Below, piece after piece: positions 15,155-16,724 of a DNA stretch of 16,724 nt. The position numbers and the translations under genes were made by a program. The DNA is from CAZDHT01 sp964505325 (GTDB lineage: Bacteria; Planctomycetota; PUPC01), in assembly GCA_964505325.1 (NCBI GenBank), contig CAZDHT010000092.1, forward strand, positions 1 to 16,724, read 5' to 3'. The notes under the pieces are model-generated. The model was not told where the DNA came from, made no database searches, and saw nothing but the letters and a program-made list of their open reading frames with translations. Positions within the stretch are counted from its first letter, which is position 1. Each line of letters starts with the position of its first letter.

Positions 15155-16405
15155 TTACCTTGCGCGAATGTCGTATGCGAACAGCTTGTCGGCGTGGCGG
15201 ACGTAGAGCCGGCCGTCGCAGACGACCGGGTGCGCCCAGTGCAACCCGGACCCGCCCCTCGGCACTTGGAAGGAACTGACGACCCGGTGCTTCTTCGGGG
15301 TGGCTTCGACCAGCGACATCGCCCCCCGCTCATCCAGGCAGTACAGCATGCCCTCGGCGTAGGTCAGGGATCCTTTGCCTCTTGCTTTCCAGGCCTGTTT
15401 TCCGGTCATGAAGTCCAGGCAGAACCAGCCTCTCGACTGATGGCCAGCCCCGTAGAGGTGCCCGTCGATCAGCACAACGCCGCCATGATGGTTGTCCATC
15501 AGCCGGCTGCTCCAAACTTTCTCGGCCTGGATGCCGTTCTCGACGGGCTTGAGCCGGATCAGAATGCTGCCCTTGCCGTAACCGGTTGACGCGAACACGT
15601 GGCCGTTGTGGAAGATCGGGTCCGTGGCGTTGTTCCCCCGCCGATTCCCATGCTCGACGCTCCACAGCAGCTTCCCCGTCTTGGCGTCGACGCCGAACGC
15701 GACCGCCGCAGTCATGCTGAGGAGCTGCCGGAACCCGCCGAACTCGGCAATCACGGGAGAGCAGTAACCCATCGTTCCCTTGATTCCGGTGCTCGCCCAA
15801 ACCAGCTTGCCGGTCTTCTTCTCCAGACACACCATGTAGCCCTTCTTACCGCCCGGGCAGCAGATCAGTCTATCACCGTCGATGAGCACGGATTCGGCCA
15901 GTCCGTATGTCGGGGTCTTCGCGTCGAACTGCTTGAAGAGATCGAGGTGCCAGACCTCCGTGCCGGTCTTTGCGTCGAAGACTCCCAGCCGGCCACGTTC
16001 GCCCAAATGATAGACTCGGCCTTCATCGCAGGTTGGGGTGGCGCGAGAGCCGCCGTATCCCATGGCGTAGCGCCGCGTAGTCTCCCAGGACTGACCGTTG
16101 AGCTTCCGCCACTTCTGCTTGCCGTTCAGGTCAAGAGCGAAGACGTACGTCTGCTTGTCGATCATGCCCGCAGTGTAGATCAGCCCTCCGGCAACGGTGA
16201 CGGAGCTGTAGCCTTTTCCCAGCCCCGAGGCGGTCCAGAGCAGCTTCGGGCCGGCGTCCGGCCATTTCTTGAGGAGCCCCGTCTCGGCCGACTTGTTGTC
16301 ACGCTTGGGCCCGTGGAAGCACGGCCATTCATGCTTCGGCTCGGCGCTTTGCGCTCGGGAAAGCAGAAGGCCGGGAATAATGACCAGCCAGGTGCACCTC
16401 CGCAT
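15155..16405 (-). CDS. Secreted PQQ-type beta-propeller repeat protein
   Basis: The protein has 416 residues. AGGAGGA lies five bases before ATG 16405. A signal peptide (about 1-21, ending RAQSA) is followed by WPCFHGPKRDNKSAETGLL (27-45), the typical opening of planctomycetal PQQ-like propeller proteins. Repeated blades carry PQQ-repeat signatures: VFALDLNGKQKW, VFDAKTGTEVW, CLEKKTGKLVW, GVDAKTGKLLW, CLDFMTGKQAW. Other landmarks are DNHHGGVVLIDG, GSLTYAEGMLYCLDE and the C-terminal WAHPVVCDGRLYVRH. BamB-like propellers of this kind are scaffolds in the periplasm or outer envelope. The catalytic calcium and PQQ residues of alcohol dehydrogenases are not evident, so cofactor-dependent dehydrogenase activity is not claimed. 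It is the first gene after the promoter at 16597-16625. Confidence 0.88.
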   Translation of the reverse strand: MRRCTWLVIIPGLLLSRAQSAEPKHEWPCFHGPKRDNKSAETGLLKKWPDAGPKLLWTASGLGKGYSSVTVAGGLIYTAGMIDKQTYVFALDLNGKQKWRKLNGQSWETTRRYAMGYGGSRATPTCDEGRVYHLGERGRLGVFDAKTGTEVWHLDLFKQFDAKTPTYGLAESVLIDGDRLICCPGGKKGYMVCLEKKTGKLVWASTGIKGTMGYCSPVIAEFGGFRQLLSMTAAVAFGVDAKTGKLLWSVEHGNRRGNNATDPIFHNGHVFASTGYGKGSILIRLKPVENGIQAEKVWSSRLMDNHHGGVVLIDGHLYGAGHQSRGWFCLDFMTGKQAWKARGKGSLTYAEGMLYCLDERGAMSLVEATPKKHRVVSSFQVPRGGSGLHWAHPVVCDGRLYVRHADKLFAYDIRAR

Positions 16406-16496
16406 GCTGCTCCTCCTGTTCGGGTCAGAAACCGGTGTTGTCCTTGACCGAGACCGTTTTCTTGTCGCAGCCGGGGCCGATGGCGACCGGGATAGT

Positions 16497-16522
16497 ACAG
16501 TCCTCCCAGGCGCCGGGACTGT
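16497..16522 (-). promoter_or_regulatory. Hairpin in the leader of the minus-strand operon
   Basis: ACAGTCC (16497-16503) and GGACTGT (16516-16522) form a perfect seven-base stem around a 12-base loop, about 90 bases before the propeller start codon and inside the predicted 185-base leader. It matches no riboswitch I recognise. A role in attenuation or RNA stability is possible but not shown. The non-coding stretch 16406-16724 otherwise holds only the promoter and the C-rich block. Confidence 0.4.
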
Positions 16523-16596
16523 TTCAAGTGTTTCAGTGGCTTTGTTTGGCAGAAAAAGCGTTTAGGCCATAACCTATTGTCTCGCAAAGCCTTGTG

Positions 16597-16625
16597 AATA
16601 TACCCCATCTTCGCGCGCTTGTCAA
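16597..16625 (-). promoter_or_regulatory. Near-consensus sigma70 promoter for the minus-strand operon
   Basis: Read on the minus strand, a -35 box TTGACA (16625-16620) is followed after exactly 17 bases by TATATT (16602-16597), one base from the -10 consensus. The start of transcription would fall near 16590, giving a leader of about 185 bases before ATG 16405. The AT-rich boxes stand out from their surroundings. No operator palindrome overlaps them. Confidence 0.75.
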
Positions 16626-16659
16626 GCCTGCTGGACATTTTTTGGCGGGAAAAGTGCTG

Positions 16660-16690
16660 CCCTGCCCAGGCACCCCCCCAGGCACCCCCC
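16660..16690 (-). repeat. G-rich direct repeat, potential G-quadruplex upstream of the promoter
   Basis: On the plus strand C-runs lie at 16660-16662, 16665-16667, 16673-16679 and 16685-16690, separated by 2, 5 and 5 bases. The minus strand therefore fits the G3+N1-7 quadruplex pattern. Two near-identical units AGGCACCCCCC(C), at 16668-16679 and 16680-16690, with a degenerate third after them, make it a short tandem repeat. It ends about 35 bases upstream of the -35 box. Confidence 0.55.
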
Positions 16691-16724
16691 AGGCACGAGG
16701 CAGGCGGGGCCGGCGCGAATTTCT

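Noticed and set aside
12775..15279. Very long open frame on the plus strand opposite RIFT-barrel copy A (and a similar one at 10223-12166)
   Set aside because: These are GC-driven shadows of the minus-strand genes: no recognisable domains and compositions typical of antisense reading.
15155..16405. PQQ-dependent alcohol or glucose dehydrogenase
   Set aside because: The protein is short (416 residues) and shows only structural PQQ-type blade signatures, without evident cofactor or calcium-site motifs.

Overview
The window is GC-rich bacterial DNA, read here as part of a metagenome-derived scaffold, because a run of exactly 100 unknown bases sits at 7253-7352. The protein families suggest Planctomycetota or a neighbouring group (Lentisphaerota, Verrucomicrobiota or similar). 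They include a secreted PQQ-type beta-propeller with the 'WPxFxGPxRDxxSAETGLL' opening, a PmoA/DUF6807 protein, a DNRLRE-DNRLRE-SGNH hydrolase, a Gfo/Idh/MocA oxidoreductase and 'RIFT barrel' proteins. No RNA marker gene is present, so this placement is an inference.

Layout. A plus-strand run covers 1-8356: the C-terminus of an M20-like peptidase; a palindromic repeat that supplies its stop codon; a KdgF-like cupin; a GH42 beta-galactosidase-like enzyme; a secreted esterase-like protein with two DNRLRE modules; a Gfo/Idh/MocA dehydrogenase carrying a short repeat in frame; an AT-rich octamer repeat; a PmoA/DUF6807 protein; a 3-hydroxyisobutyrate-dehydrogenase-family protein broken by the assembly gap; and a truncated, apparently chimeric serine hydrolase. 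A minus-strand operon converges on it from 16625 to 8407. A near-consensus sigma70 promoter and a roughly 185-base leader precede, in order of transcription, a secreted beta-propeller, two tandem paralogous secreted RIFT-barrel (PcRGLX/YetA-like) proteins, a cytoplasmic calcineurin-like phosphoesterase and a secreted protein with a duplicated beta-sandwich. The last four of these genes are joined by ATGA overlaps.

How it may work. I read the window as a uronate-polysaccharide utilisation locus, most plausibly for the pectin rhamnogalacturonan-I. The RIFT-barrel pair would be the candidate lyases, the SGNH protein a de-acetylase, GH42 would remove galactose, and the KdgF-like cupin would open the unsaturated uronate that lyases release. 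The combination of GH42, SGNH esterase and YetA-like protein recalls the Bacillus subtilis yes/yet rhamnogalacturonan region. The window lacks a classical PL9/PL11 lyase, a GH105 hydrolase and a transporter, so substrate and chemistry remain hypotheses. The least explained parts are the paralogous RIFT-barrel pair and the duplicated-sandwich protein at the end of their operon.
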